From assembly GCA_937951625.1 (NCBI GenBank), contig CALFBP010000073.1, forward strand, positions 1 through 64,000: a stretch of DNA of 64,000 nucleotides, read 5' to 3'. The DNA comes from an uncultured Thermoguttaceae bacterium (GTDB taxonomy: Bacteria; Planctomycetota; Planctomycetia; Pirellulales; Thermoguttaceae). A program made the translations under genes and the position numbers. Positions 34,486 through 44,024 of this stretch are shown here, in pieces (position 1 is the first letter of the stretch; every line of letters starts with the position of its first letter). Under the pieces are notes generated by a model. That model ran no database searches, had not been told where the DNA came from, and saw nothing but the letters and a program-made list of their open reading frames with translations.

Positions 34486-34555
34486 GGAAGAGCAGCCGCG
34501 TACACGGCGTGGCGTCGAAAACACGCTGTGAACTTTGGCTGGCCGACGGCATGTG

Positions 34556-34585
34556 TTGCGGATGGCGCCCGCCTGAACCTATAAT
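34556..34585 (+). promoter_or_regulatory. sigma70-type promoter for the 34646 oxidoreductase
   Basis: TTGCGG at 34556-34561 and a perfect TATAAT at 34580-34585 are separated by 18 bases. A start near 34592 would give a leader of about 55 bases. The -35 keeps TTG. It lies after the secretin operon stop, so the oxidoreductase is probably an independent unit. Confidence 0.55.
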
Positions 34586-34645
34586 CCTGCGCATGCCCGC
34601 CGGGCGTCTCTCACGTCCCATCCACCCGCCTTGGAGACCATTGCC

Positions 34646-36034
34646 ATGAGAAATGCTGCATCGATCACTCGCCGTCATTGGATTGCCGCCGGCGCCACCG
34701 CGGCGACCTTTTCCATCGTGCCGCGCCATGTGCTGGGCGGTCCCGGCCAAAAACCGCCGAGCGAGAAACTCAACATCGCCGGAATTGGACTTCACGGCAT
34801 GGGAGCAGGCGACATCCACAACTGCGCCAGCGAGAACATCGTGGCCCTCTGCGACGTGGACCAAAGCGTCCTCGACCGGCTGGCCAAGCAGTATCCCAAG
34901 GCCAAGCTCCACACCGATTTCCGCAAGATGCTGGAAAGCCAAAAGGACATCGATGCGGTGATGATCGCCACGCCCGATCACCTCCATGCCGTGGCCACCG
35001 TGATGGCCCTCAAACTCGGCAAGCACGTCCACTGCCAGAAGCCGCTGACCCATTCGGTCTACGAGGCCCGGGCCGTGGCCAAGGCGGCCAAGGAAGCCAA
35101 GGTGGCCACGCAGATGGGCAATCAGGGGCAGGCCAGGGAGGAAGCTCGTGTGGTATGCGAGTTGATCTGGTCGGGGGCGATCGGCACGGTGCGGGAAGTC
35201 CACGGTGGATCGAACCGCACTCCGATGATTTCTCCCCGCGGCATCGCCCGGCCCAAGGAAACCGCTCCGGTCCCGCCCCACTTGAACTGGGACCTGTGGT
35301 TGGGCCCGGCGCCGGAACGACCGTATTTGGACGTGTACCGCGAAGGTCCCTTCAAGGGGCAGCTCGTGTACCATCCTTTTTGCTGGCGAGGGTGGTGGGA
35401 TTTTGGGACGGGCTGCCTGGGCGACATCGGGTGCCATGAGTTTTCGGTGGTCTTCAAGGCGCTGGAGTTGGGACACCCCACGAAGATCGAGGCCTGCTCC
35501 TCGAATCACCCTTGGGGGCCGGAGGTGGCCGATGAGACGGCCCCCTTGGCTTCCATCACCCGCTGGTACTTCCCCGCCGAGCAGGTCGGTAAAGCCACGG
35601 GCGGCAACCGTTCCGCAATCACGCTCACATGGTGGGATGGGGGCCTGAAGCCGCCGCGGCCCGACGAACTCGAAGCGGACCGCAAGTTCGCCGAGGGAGA
35701 TTGGCTCATGATCGTCGGCGACAAAGGGAAGATCTACGGCCACCGTTTGATCCCCGAGTCGCGCATGCGCGAGATCGGCAAGCCGCCCCGCGTCCTGCCC
35801 CGGTCCCCCGGCCACTACAAGGAATGGATCGAGGCTTGCAAGGGCGGACCGCCGGCCGGATCGAATTTTGTCGACCATGCCGCCCATCTGGCCGAGGTCG
35901 TGCTCTTGGGCAATATCGCCATCCGGACCAAGGAAACGCTCTATTGGGACGGACCGAACATGCGATTCACCAACTCCGACGCAGCCAATGCGTTGCTCAA
36001 CCCGCCGTATCGCAAGGGCTGGACGCTAGGGTAG
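34646..36034 (+). CDS. Tat-exported Gfo/Idh/MocA family oxidoreductase (QKP variant)
   Basis: A 462-residue protein, paralogous to the 41463 gene. Its twin-arginine signal is ITRRHWIAAGATAATF. The Rossmann motif region is AGIGLHGMGAGD. The usual EKP motif reads VHCQKPLTHS, with the catalytic Lys kept. C-terminal segments WRGWWDFGTGCLGDIGCHE match the sibling. Likely an exported sugar dehydrogenase or oxidoreductase with bound NAD(P). The ATG at 34646 has GGAG eight to nine bases upstream; a TTG at 34631 is less likely. Confidence 0.9.
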   Translation: MRNAASITRRHWIAAGATAATFSIVPRHVLGGPGQKPPSEKLNIAGIGLHGMGAGDIHNCASENIVALCDVDQSVLDRLAKQYPKAKLHTDFRKMLESQKDIDAVMIATPDHLHAVATVMALKLGKHVHCQKPLTHSVYEARAVAKAAKEAKVATQMGNQGQAREEARVVCELIWSGAIGTVREVHGGSNRTPMISPRGIARPKETAPVPPHLNWDLWLGPAPERPYLDVYREGPFKGQLVYHPFCWRGWWDFGTGCLGDIGCHEFSVVFKALELGHPTKIEACSSNHPWGPEVADETAPLASITRWYFPAEQVGKATGGNRSAITLTWWDGGLKPPRPDELEADRKFAEGDWLMIVGDKGKIYGHRLIPESRMREIGKPPRVLPRSPGHYKEWIEACKGGPPAGSNFVDHAAHLAEVVLLGNIAIRTKETLYWDGPNMRFTNSDAANALLNPPYRKGWTLG

Positions 36035-36079
36035 AAGCGGCGGGCCGACCCCGGCCCCAGAACTTGGACTCGTTTGATT

Positions 36080-37357
36080 TCAGGCGCCATCGGCTTTGGC
36101 CCGCACGTCGAACACACGAAGCTCCTGTTCGCAGCGGACGTACAATCGTCCGCCGCAGATGACGGGATGGGCGAGGTAGGTGTTGTCGGGTCGCTTGCCG
36201 AGGTCGAACTGGCTTACAATCTCGAAGCCTTCCGGCGTGATCGCCAGCAAAGACATGATGCCGCGGTGGTTCAAACAATAGAGCATCCCGTCGGCACACG
36301 AGATGCCTACCTTGCCGAGCGTCTTGTCCAACTTGAGCGTCTTGCCTGTCATGAAGTCGACGCAGTAGAAATTCCTACCCCCTTGACGGCAACCGCTCCC
36401 GAACAGCTTGCCATCGACCAGCACGGCGCCGCCGTGGCAGTTGTCCAAGTCTTTGCGATACCAGACGGTGGTGGCGGTGCGGGCCTCAGGGTCGATCTTC
36501 AACACCGTCCCGCCCGACCAATGGCCGCACGCCACGAAGACGTACCCCTCGTGGAAGACAGGGGTCAAGGCGTTTTGCGGCGACTTGGGAACGAAAGGAG
36601 CCGACCAAAGGAGCCTGCCCGTCTCCACGTCGATGCCCAACACCATCTTCTGCGACATGGTGATCAACTGCCGGACGCCTTGATAGGTGACCACCACCGG
36701 CGAGCAATACGCGGCAATATCCTGGACTTCCGTATTCGCCCAGATGGTCTCGCCCGTTCGTTTGTCCAAGGCGACCACGCGTCCTTTGGGGCCACCGGGC
36801 ATGCACAGGACCTTGTCGCCCTCGACCACGACGTTTTCGGCCAAGCCCCAGACGCCGTATTTGGCGTCGAACCGCCGGTGGAGGTCCACGGCCCAAAGCT
36901 CTTTGCCCGATCGAGCCTCGAACGCGGCCAGCCGCCCATTGGGATTCAAATGGAACAGGCGACCGTCGTCGAAGGTGGGCGTGGTCCGCGAGCCTGGGCT
37001 GGGTCCTTGCCACGCAGGACCGTTCGGCGCTTTCCAGAGGAGCTTGCCGTTCAAGTCGAGCGTGACGAGCATCTCCGTGTCGCCGAAGTCGCCGGCGGTG
37101 AAAACCATCCCCTGGGCGATGGTGACCCCGGAATACCCGTTGCCGCACGGCGCATACTTCCACACCAAAGGCGGCCCTCCCTCGGGCCAGCGCTTCAGCA
37201 GGCCTATTTCCGGCGCGATGTTGCTGCGTCCCGGGCCGTGAAACTCAGGCCAACTGGGACCCTCGTGGGCCTCCTTTGACGAATCGGCGAAGCCCAGCAT
37301 CATCGACAGGACAAGCAGAAAGACGCCGGTCGACCAAGTTGCGATGACCAACTTCAT
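36080..37357 (-). CDS. PQQ-like beta-propeller protein
   Basis: A 425-residue protein with an N-terminal signal or anchor (residues 4-22) and repeated propeller blades of the pattern G-x-l-x-a-l-d-x-x-t-G-x-x-x-W, for example RVVALDKRTGETIWAN and VLGIDVETGRLLWSAP. This is the PQQ_2-type outer-membrane lipoprotein-like fold; no dehydrogenase domain is attached, so it is unlikely to be an alcohol dehydrogenase and may instead be a scaffold. It is convergent with the 34646 gene and divergent from the cytochrome/FGE fusion gene. Confidence 0.85.
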   Translation of the reverse strand: MKLVIATWSTGVFLLVLSMMLGFADSSKEAHEGPSWPEFHGPGRSNIAPEIGLLKRWPEGGPPLVWKYAPCGNGYSGVTIAQGMVFTAGDFGDTEMLVTLDLNGKLLWKAPNGPAWQGPSPGSRTTPTFDDGRLFHLNPNGRLAAFEARSGKELWAVDLHRRFDAKYGVWGLAENVVVEGDKVLCMPGGPKGRVVALDKRTGETIWANTEVQDIAAYCSPVVVTYQGVRQLITMSQKMVLGIDVETGRLLWSAPFVPKSPQNALTPVFHEGYVFVACGHWSGGTVLKIDPEARTATTVWYRKDLDNCHGGAVLVDGKLFGSGCRQGGRNFYCVDFMTGKTLKLDKTLGKVGISCADGMLYCLNHRGIMSLLAITPEGFEIVSQFDLGKRPDNTYLAHPVICGGRLYVRCEQELRVFDVRAKADGA

Positions 37358-37450
37358 GGCATTTCCCTCGGCTTATTCCGAAAGCCCGAGCCTTATCGTA
37401 CCCCAGGGGAATCGTTTGCCGCAAGCCACAGGTAGTCCCGAAGCGACTGC

Positions 37451-37480
37451 TGGACGGGGCGACGCGCGTCGGGCTATACT
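37451..37480 (+). promoter_or_regulatory. promoter for the cytochrome/FGE fusion gene
   Basis: TGGACG at 37451-37456 and TATACT at 37475-37480 are separated by 18 bases. The -10 matches five of six consensus positions, the -35 four. A start near 37487 leaves about 25 bases to the ATG at 37512, which is preceded by AAGGAGG. Confidence 0.5.
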
Positions 37481-37511
37481 TTCCGTCAGACCCATTGAAG
37501 GAGGCTGGATC

Positions 37512-40500
37512 ATGGCGAGTTCGCAAGCCTTTGGGCGAAGCCGTGGATTGATTCGGGGGTTTCTAGCTGCCGGCGTGCTGGTCGGACTCTTGTTGGTTGG
37601 CTGGGGACGTTTGCCGCAAGCCTCCGCTGAGACGCCCATCAAGAGCCCACCGCCAGCGGATGCGAAGAGTTCCTTCATGATCCCGGCCTGGGCGTTTGAC
37701 CGCGGCAACGTGAAGACATTCACGCAGGAATACGCCGACGCGGGCCCGATGGTGGCCTACGGCGGCGAATCGCCGATCGTGGTGGAGTACGACATCGAGT
37801 TCCCGGTGAGCGGCACCTGGACGATTTGGATCTGCTATGCCGCAGCGAGCCCCCGGCCCGTGGCGCTCTCGTTGAACGAAATCTCATTGGGCATGGGTTG
37901 CCGGGGCGCAAGCGGGACGTGGAACACTTCGAGCGCGGCCTGGGAAAAGTCGTGCTCGCGGTGGTTTGCCCCGGGCAAGCACACGCTGCGGCTGAAACGC
38001 GACCACGACTTTCCCCACATCGTGGCCCTGCGGTTCGACTGCTCCACGCCATTTCCCGACGGTTGGAAACTCGACCGCCCCCATGCGCGGAAAATCGACA
38101 GCCCGATCACCTACCTCTTTTCTCGCGATGTTTCGCTCCCCAATCCCGACTCGCTGCGTTTGGCCATCGAGGACTTGATCGCCACCTTCGGCCCGAGGTA
38201 TCCCCAGGGCGACAAGTATTTGAGTCAGCTCGACATGTTGAGCAAGCGGTGGAGGGAGTTGGACGAGAAACTTCGCCAGGGGCAGTTGTCGGTGGAAGCG
38301 GAGCGGAAAGCGGTGGAACAAGCACTCGCCGCGCTGGCCCGCGAGGCCCTGCTTGCCAATCCGCTCCTGGATTTCGACCGGCTGCTGTTGGTGCAGCGGG
38401 GAGAAAAATCGCCGATGCTCGGCCTGCCGTACAATTGGCAGAGCAATTCTTGCCTGCCCAAGACGGGCTATGACGACCAGATCGCCGTGCTCTCGCCGGT
38501 GCGGCCCGAGGGAAAGCTCTCCACGCTCTTCAAGCCCGACGGCGGCCGATTCGTAGGCGACGTGGACCTCGACTTCGATGCCGAGAAACTGCTCTTCTCC
38601 ATGCCCGGCTCCAATGACCGCTGGCAGGTCTTCGAGATCCGCGTGGACGGCACAGGCCTCCGCCAACTGACCGGCGAACAGCCCGACGTGGACAGTTACG
38701 ATGCTTGCTACTTGCCGAGCGGGAAGATTCTCTTTACCTCCACGGCGTGTTTCATCGGCGTGCCTTGCGTGTACGGAAGCTCGCACGTGGCGAACCTCTA
38801 CGTCATGGACGCCGACGGCCGCAACATCCGCCAGCTCTGTTTCGATCAGGAGCATGATTGGTGCCCCACCGTTCTGAATAACGGCCGCGTGTTGTACACA
38901 CGGTGGGAGTACAGCGATACGCCGCACTCGAATACCCGGTTACTGTTCTCGATGAATCCAGACGGAACGGGTCAAATGGCCTATTTGGGGAGCAACTCCT
39001 ACTGGCCCAACTCGTTCTTCTACGCGCGGCCGATTCCCAATCATCCGACCAAAGTGGTCTCGGTCATTGGCGGCCACCACGACAATCCGCGGATGGGCGA
39101 GCTGGTGATCTTCGATCCCGCCTTAGGCCGCAACGAGGCGGAACCGGCGGTGCAACGCATCCCGGGCTACGGCCAAAAGGTGGACCCGATCATCCGCGAC
39201 GGCCTGACGATCAACAGTTGGCCCAAGTTCCTGCATCCCTATCCGCTGAGCGAGAAATACTTCCTCGTGGCCTGCAAGCCCACCCCGCAAGCGCGATGGG
39301 GGATTTACCTGGTGGACGTGTTCGATAATTTCGTCCTCATCAAGGACCTGCCCGGCTACGCCCTGTTCGAGCCGATCCCGCTGCGGAAAACGCCGCGCCC
39401 GCCGGTCATTCCCGACAAGGTGGACCTCGCCCGGGCCGACGCGGTGGTTTACATTCCCGACATTTACGTGGGCGATGGTCTCAAAGGGGTTCCTCGCGGC
39501 ACGGTCAAAGCGCTGCGGCTGTTCACCTATCATTTCGCCTATCAAGACATGGGCGGCCTGCTGGGCGTGGTGGGCATGGACGGCCCCTGGGACATCAAAC
39601 GGGTTCTCGGCACAGTGCCGGTGTATCCCGATGGCTCGGCCAAGTTCCGCGTCCCGGCCAACGTGCCCATCTCGCTTCAACCCTTGGACGAAGAGGGCAA
39701 GGCGATCCAGTTGATGCGCTCATGGATGACCGCCATGCCGGGCGAAGTGGTCCAATGCTCGGGCTGTCACGAGCCGCAGAACACCGCCCCGCCGCGAGTC
39801 TCGTCGATGGCCCTGACGCGGCCCCCGGTGAATATCGAACCATGGCGGGGACCCTTGCGCGGTTTCAGCTACCAGCGCGAGGTCCAGCCGGTGATCGACA
39901 AGTATTGCGTGGGCTGCCACAACGGCCAGCCTCGGCCGGACGGCCAAAGCATCGCCGACCTTCGCGGCAACGTGAAACTCACCGATTGGTCCTCGGTCAC
40001 GCCAGGCAACGGCGGGAAGAGCGCGGGCAAGTTCTCCGTCGGCTACGCGGAGTTGCACCGCTACGTCCGCCGGCCCGGTATCGAGAGCGATTTCCACATG
40101 CTTGAACCCATGGAGTTCCACGCCGACACGACCCAGTTGGTGCAAATGTTGAAGAAGGGCCATTACGGGGTCGAGTTGGACGCCGAGGCCTGGGACCGGT
40201 TGATCACCTGGATCGACCTGAATTGCCCGTACCACGGTACCTGGGGAGAAGAAATCGATAAGCCGGGTCGGCAGCGGGAGCGTCGTCGCGAGTTGTTGAA
40301 GCGGTATGCCAACGTGGACGACGATCCGGAGGCCGTCCCGCCCATGCCCACCCAGCCCGTCGAGCCTGTGTTGCCCCGCCCGCCCGCGACGGTTGGCCCC
40401 TTGGCCGTCGATTGCCCAGGCTGGCCCTTCGACGCGAACGAGGCGCAGCGGCGTCAGCAAGCCGCCGCTCCTGAAACCCGCAAAACAATCGACCTGGGCC

Positions 40501-41348
40501 GGGGCATCGTGTTGGAATTGGTCCTCATCCCTGCTGGCGAATTCGTGATGGGAAGCGCAACGGGCGCGGCCGATGAACAACCGCTCGCCCGCGTCCGCAT
40601 CGAAAGGCCCTTCTGGATGGCCGCCAAGGAGGTGACCAACCAGATGTATCAGCTCTTCGATCCCAAGCACGACAGCCGCATCGAGGACAAGAACACCTAC
40701 CAGTTCGGCATCCACGGCTATCCGGTGAACCGGCCGGAGCAACCAGTCGTCCGCGTTTCCTGGTTGGAGGCGGTGGCCTTCTGCCGCTGGCTCTCGGAAA
40801 AGACCGGAATGCAGTTTGCCCTGCCCAGCGAGGCGGAGTGGGAATACGCTTGCCGCGCCGGGTCGGCTGCGGCGTTCAGCTTTGGCGACTTCAACGCCGA
40901 TTTCTCGAAGTTCGCCAACCTGGCCGACGCCAAGTTATCGGAATTCGCCAGCGATCCCTTTACGGTGGACACGCCGCTGACGAACCCCTCGAAATACGAC
41001 GATTGGCTGCCAAAGGACCCCCGGTTCAACGACGGGGCCTTGGTGACCGTCGCGCCTGGCCGGTATCAGCCGAACGCCTGGGGGCTGTATGACATGCACG
41101 GCAACGTCGCCGAATGGACCCGATCGACTTACCGACCCTATCCCTATGTGGACGAACCGCTCGCCGCCTCGCCCTCGAACGTCGGGCGTAAGGTCGTGCG
41201 TGGCGGGTCGTGGCGCGATCTGCCGAAACACGCCACGTCGAGCTACCGCTTAAGCTACTTGCCATATCAACGGGTGTTCAACGTCGGCTTCCGGGTCGTG
41301 GCCGCAGCGAGCGAGCCATCCAAGCACACCCCCTTGGCAAGCCGCTAG
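37512..41348 (+). CDS. diheme cytochrome / TolB-like propeller / FGE-domain fusion (hydrazine-synthase-alpha-like)
   Basis: A 1,278-residue exported protein. A signal or anchor (residues 10-37) is followed by a carbohydrate-binding-like beta region, a propeller with TolB-like blades (about 375-520; DADGRNIRQLC and DGTGLRQLT units), and a c-type haem motif CSGCH at 749-753. A second, CVGCH, lies at 799-803. A FGE-sulfatase/SUMF1-type domain (about 993-1265) ends with VVRGGSWRD and FNVGFRVV. The middle resembles the alpha subunit region of hydrazine synthase. The C-terminal domain lacks the paired cysteines of true formylglycine enzymes, so it may have another oxidative or binding role. The ATG has AAGGAGG seven bases before it. 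The haems would be matured by ResB/CcsA. Confidence 0.85.
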   Translation: MASSQAFGRSRGLIRGFLAAGVLVGLLLVGWGRLPQASAETPIKSPPPADAKSSFMIPAWAFDRGNVKTFTQEYADAGPMVAYGGESPIVVEYDIEFPVSGTWTIWICYAAASPRPVALSLNEISLGMGCRGASGTWNTSSAAWEKSCSRWFAPGKHTLRLKRDHDFPHIVALRFDCSTPFPDGWKLDRPHARKIDSPITYLFSRDVSLPNPDSLRLAIEDLIATFGPRYPQGDKYLSQLDMLSKRWRELDEKLRQGQLSVEAERKAVEQALAALAREALLANPLLDFDRLLLVQRGEKSPMLGLPYNWQSNSCLPKTGYDDQIAVLSPVRPEGKLSTLFKPDGGRFVGDVDLDFDAEKLLFSMPGSNDRWQVFEIRVDGTGLRQLTGEQPDVDSYDACYLPSGKILFTSTACFIGVPCVYGSSHVANLYVMDADGRNIRQLCFDQEHDWCPTVLNNGRVLYTRWEYSDTPHSNTRLLFSMNPDGTGQMAYLGSNSYWPNSFFYARPIPNHPTKVVSVIGGHHDNPRMGELVIFDPALGRNEAEPAVQRIPGYGQKVDPIIRDGLTINSWPKFLHPYPLSEKYFLVACKPTPQARWGIYLVDVFDNFVLIKDLPGYALFEPIPLRKTPRPPVIPDKVDLARADAVVYIPDIYVGDGLKGVPRGTVKALRLFTYHFAYQDMGGLLGVVGMDGPWDIKRVLGTVPVYPDGSAKFRVPANVPISLQPLDEEGKAIQLMRSWMTAMPGEVVQCSGCHEPQNTAPPRVSSMALTRPPVNIEPWRGPLRGFSYQREVQPVIDKYCVGCHNGQPRPDGQSIADLRGNVKLTDWSSVTPGNGGKSAGKFSVGYAELHRYVRRPGIESDFHMLEPMEFHADTTQLVQMLKKGHYGVELDAEAWDRLITWIDLNCPYHGTWGEEIDKPGRQRERRRELLKRYANVDDDPEAVPPMPTQPVEPVLPRPPATVGPLAVDCPGWPFDANEAQRRQQAAAPETRKTIDLGRGIVLELVLIPAGEFVMGSATGAADEQPLARVRIERPFWMAAKEVTNQMYQLFDPKHDSRIEDKNTYQFGIHGYPVNRPEQPVVRVSWLEAVAFCRWLSEKTGMQFALPSEAEWEYACRAGSAAAFSFGDFNADFSKFANLADAKLSEFASDPFTVDTPLTNPSKYDDWLPKDPRFNDGALVTVAPGRYQPNAWGLYDMHGNVAEWTRSTYRPYPYVDEPLAASPSNVGRKVVRGGSWRDLPKHATSSYRLSYLPYQRVFNVGFRVVAAASEPSKHTPLASR

Positions 41349-41462
41349 CCGCACCATGCTCGGCGTCAGGAAATCGTCTTTCTCGTGGTTTCCAGGAGTC
41401 GTTTTTATCCATGGTTTCCGCGACTTGTCGTTCTCGATAGCCAACCTGTGAGGAGTATGCCA

Positions 41463-42911
41463 ATGCGAGGTGTGCGGAGAATCCCAATTACGCAGCGAAA
41501 CCGTTGTCGCTTTTCCCGACGACGCCTTCTTGGTTTGGGCGCGGCGGCCGCCGTAGCGACCGTGGTGCCGCGTTACGTGCTAGGAGGACCGAAGTTCGTG
41601 CCGCCGAGCGAGAAGGTAAACATCGCCATCGTGGGGGCCGGGGGGCAAGGCCGCACCAACGCACGCAATCTGTTCCACGAAAAAGACGCCCAGATCATCG
41701 CCGTTTGCGACGTGGCGGAAAAAACCGACCTCAGCCCGTTCTATTATGGCGGATTCGCCGGCCGTGCCGTGGTGAAGGCCGAGGTCGAAAAGCACTATCA
41801 AGAGACCAATCCTGCCTTCCGTTGCGCGGAATATGTGGACTTCCGTGAAATGTTGGAGAAGGAAAAGGCCATCGACGCCGTGCTCTGCGCCACGCCCGAT
41901 CATGCCCATGCCGTGGTTTCGATCGCGGCGATGCGGGCAGGCAAGCATGTGTATTGCGAAAAGCCGTTGACGCACAGCGTCTGGGAGGCCCGGCAGGTGG
42001 CCCGCGTGGCCAAGGAGACCGGCGTGGCCACGCAGATGGGCAACCAGGGGCATTCGGGCGAGGGCCTCCGCCAGACGTGCGAGTGGATCTGGGACGGGGC
42101 CATCGGCCCGGTCCGCGAGGTCCACGCTTGGAGCGATACGGGCAAATGGGCCAGAGGGCCTGGCCGACCCCAAGAGACCCCGCCCGCCCCCGAGGGCCTG
42201 AATTGGGACCTTTGGTTAGGTCCCCGGGAAACGCGGCCGTATCACCCGGCCTATGCGCCTTACAACTGGAGGGGATGGTGGGCCTTTGGCACTGGGGCGA
42301 TCGGCGACATGGACTGCCACAACATCGATCCCGCCGTCTTGGCCTTGAAACTCGAACATCCCCTCAGCATCGAAGCGACCGCCGGGGGGGAAGTCGACGA
42401 AGAAGTGGCCTCGGCCTACGGGGCGATCCATTATTATGAGTTCGGGCCGCGGGACGATATGCCTCCCGTGAAGTTAGTTTGGTACGATGGCGGCCTCCGC
42501 CCGCCTACTCCCCCGGGCATCGATCCGAATGATCCGCGCCAGCGCCTGGGCGAAGGCTCCAACGGCATCCTTTTCATTGGCGACAAGGGGATGATTACGT
42601 GCGGCGGCTGGGCCGGAATGCCCCGCCTGCTGCCGCTCGAGCTGCACCGCGAATACAAACGGCCGGCCAAGACGTTGCCGCGGAGCAAGGGCCACCATGC
42701 GGATTGGCTCGCCGCGTGCAAGGGTGGCCCCCCGGCCAGCGCCGATTTCCAGTATAGCGCCCGGTTGACTGAAATCGTGCTCCTCGGCAGCGTGGCCCTC
42801 CGCTGCAAAAAGAAGATCCTCTGGGACGGTCCGGCCATGAAGGCCACCAATGCCCCCGAGGCGGATCGCTTCCTCAAGGACGAATACCGCAAAGGTTGGG
42901 AAATCGCGTGA
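41463..42911 (+). CDS. Tat-exported Gfo/Idh/MocA family oxidoreductase (EKP)
   Basis: A 482-residue protein, paralogous to the 34646 gene: both share MGNQG, an IW-x-GAIGxVREVH segment and W(R/N)GWW. Its twin-arginine signal is FSRRRLLGLGAAAAVA. The nucleotide motif is AIVGAGGQGRTN, and the EKP motif is intact (VYCEKPLTHS). GAGGAG seven bases before the ATG at 41463 fixes the start over an ATG six bases earlier. It follows the fusion gene by 114 bases, so the two may be co-expressed. Confidence 0.9.
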   Translation: MRGVRRIPITQRNRCRFSRRRLLGLGAAAAVATVVPRYVLGGPKFVPPSEKVNIAIVGAGGQGRTNARNLFHEKDAQIIAVCDVAEKTDLSPFYYGGFAGRAVVKAEVEKHYQETNPAFRCAEYVDFREMLEKEKAIDAVLCATPDHAHAVVSIAAMRAGKHVYCEKPLTHSVWEARQVARVAKETGVATQMGNQGHSGEGLRQTCEWIWDGAIGPVREVHAWSDTGKWARGPGRPQETPPAPEGLNWDLWLGPRETRPYHPAYAPYNWRGWWAFGTGAIGDMDCHNIDPAVLALKLEHPLSIEATAGGEVDEEVASAYGAIHYYEFGPRDDMPPVKLVWYDGGLRPPTPPGIDPNDPRQRLGEGSNGILFIGDKGMITCGGWAGMPRLLPLELHREYKRPAKTLPRSKGHHADWLAACKGGPPASADFQYSARLTEIVLLGSVALRCKKKILWDGPAMKATNAPEADRFLKDEYRKGWEIA

Positions 42912-43003
42912 GCAACCTAAAGCCGCGCGGTTCAGCGGAGCTTGCTGCCCACCTGCCGCGGCGGGGGTTTGCTTGGGCGGGACGCGCCGGGATTGCTCTT
43001 GCT

Positions 43004-43420
43004 CTACGGCTTTCTGCCCGGCGATTGGTCGCGCATCAGCCGGTCGAGGATCCCATTGACGAACTGGCCGGATTGAGCAGCGCCGTAACGTCGGGCGAGT
43101 TCCACGGCCTCGTTGATGACCACCGCCGCGGGGGTGTCGGAAAAGAGAATCTCGTAGGCTCCCAGGCGGAGGACATTGCGATCGGTGGCGGCCATTCGGG
43201 CCAGGCTCCAATTTTCGGCCGCCTTCTCGATGGCCGCGTCGAGCTGCGGGCGATGCCGCCGCACGCCGGCCACCAGATCGCGGGCGAAGGCTAAAGCCTC
43301 CGAGGTCCGCACGCGTCGCTGGAGAAATTCGTCCGACGACCGCACGTCGACGCGCGGATTCAAGTCCTCCTGAAACAAGACTTGAAGGGCGACTTCACGG
43401 GCACGGCGGCGGCGCATCAT
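43004..43420 (-). CDS. nusB: transcription antitermination factor NusB
   Basis: A 138-residue all-helical RNA-binding protein (MRRRRAREVALQVLFQ is the typical first helix) that acts with NusE at boxA of rRNA operons. Length is standard. It follows ribH by 18 bases, the usual ribH-nusB order. It ends the housekeeping minus-strand run. Confidence 0.94.
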   Translation of the reverse strand: MMRRRRAREVALQVLFQEDLNPRVDVRSSDEFLQRRVRTSEALAFARDLVAGVRRHRPQLDAAIEKAAENWSLARMAATDRNVLRLGAYEILFSDTPAAVVINEAVELARRYGAAQSGQFVNGILDRLMRDQSPGRKP

Positions 43421-43438
43421 GGGATCGCGTCGAACAGT

Positions 43439-43954
43439 TCATGCCTGGTTGTGAGGCAGCCGGGCCAGCAAACCCACCATCTCCAACGCCGCCTCGGCCG
43501 CCTCGATGCCCTTGTTGCTAAAGCCGGACTCGGCCAAGTCCTTGCCCTTGCGTCCCGAGGGGCCGCCGGAGCGGGCAATCGCCTGTTCCAGCGTGTTGCA
43601 GGTCAAAACCCCGAAGATCACCGGCAAACCGTGCCGCATGCCGATCTGCGCCAGCGACGTGCTCACGGCGATATTGATGTACTGGTCGTGCGGCGTCTCG
43701 CCGTGGATGACCGCGCCCAAGCAAATCACCGCCACATAGCGTCGGCTGGCCGCCAGGCGTTCGGCCACCGTGGGAATCTCGAAGGCCCCCGGCGTCCAGG
43801 CCACGTCGATTTGTTCGTCGGCCACGCCGCGGGCCGTAAGCGTCTCCACCGCCCCCTCCAGAAGTCGGCTGGTGATCGATGGATTGAATCGGGAAACCAC
43901 GATCGCAAACCGCCCTCGGGTTCCCTCCAGCTTGCCTTCGTACACGTGGGGCAT
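43439..43954 (-). CDS. ribH: 6,7-dimethyl-8-ribityllumazine synthase
   Basis: A 171-residue enzyme joining aminouracil to dihydroxybutanone phosphate in riboflavin synthesis. The substrate-binding FN of SRFNPSIT, the PGAFEIP loop and the catalytic His in GETPHDQYI are all present. The frame is open to 44014 from a TTG, but the ATG at 43954 (MPHVYEGKL) matches the family's usual start. It sits between rho and nusB. No other rib genes are in the window. Confidence 0.95.
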   Translation of the reverse strand: MPHVYEGKLEGTRGRFAIVVSRFNPSITSRLLEGAVETLTARGVADEQIDVAWTPGAFEIPTVAERLAASRRYVAVICLGAVIHGETPHDQYINIAVSTSLAQIGMRHGLPVIFGVLTCNTLEQAIARSGGPSGRKGKDLAESGFSNKGIEAAEAALEMVGLLARLPHNQA

Positions 43955-44024
43955 CGTTGAAACACCGTTTCCAAATGCAGGAAAAATGCGGATCGACTCG
44001 GCTCGAGGCAGCAAGCCACTTCGT

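Noticed and set aside
34424-35887. A 487-residue minus-strand frame opposite the 34646 oxidoreductase
   Set aside because: Low-information composition typical of antisense frames; the plus-strand gene has a promoter, signal and motifs.
37344-37511. Upstream extension of the cytochrome/FGE protein to 37344
   Set aside because: AAGGAGG lies right before the ATG at 37512, and the predicted promoter is between 37451 and 37480, inside the extension.
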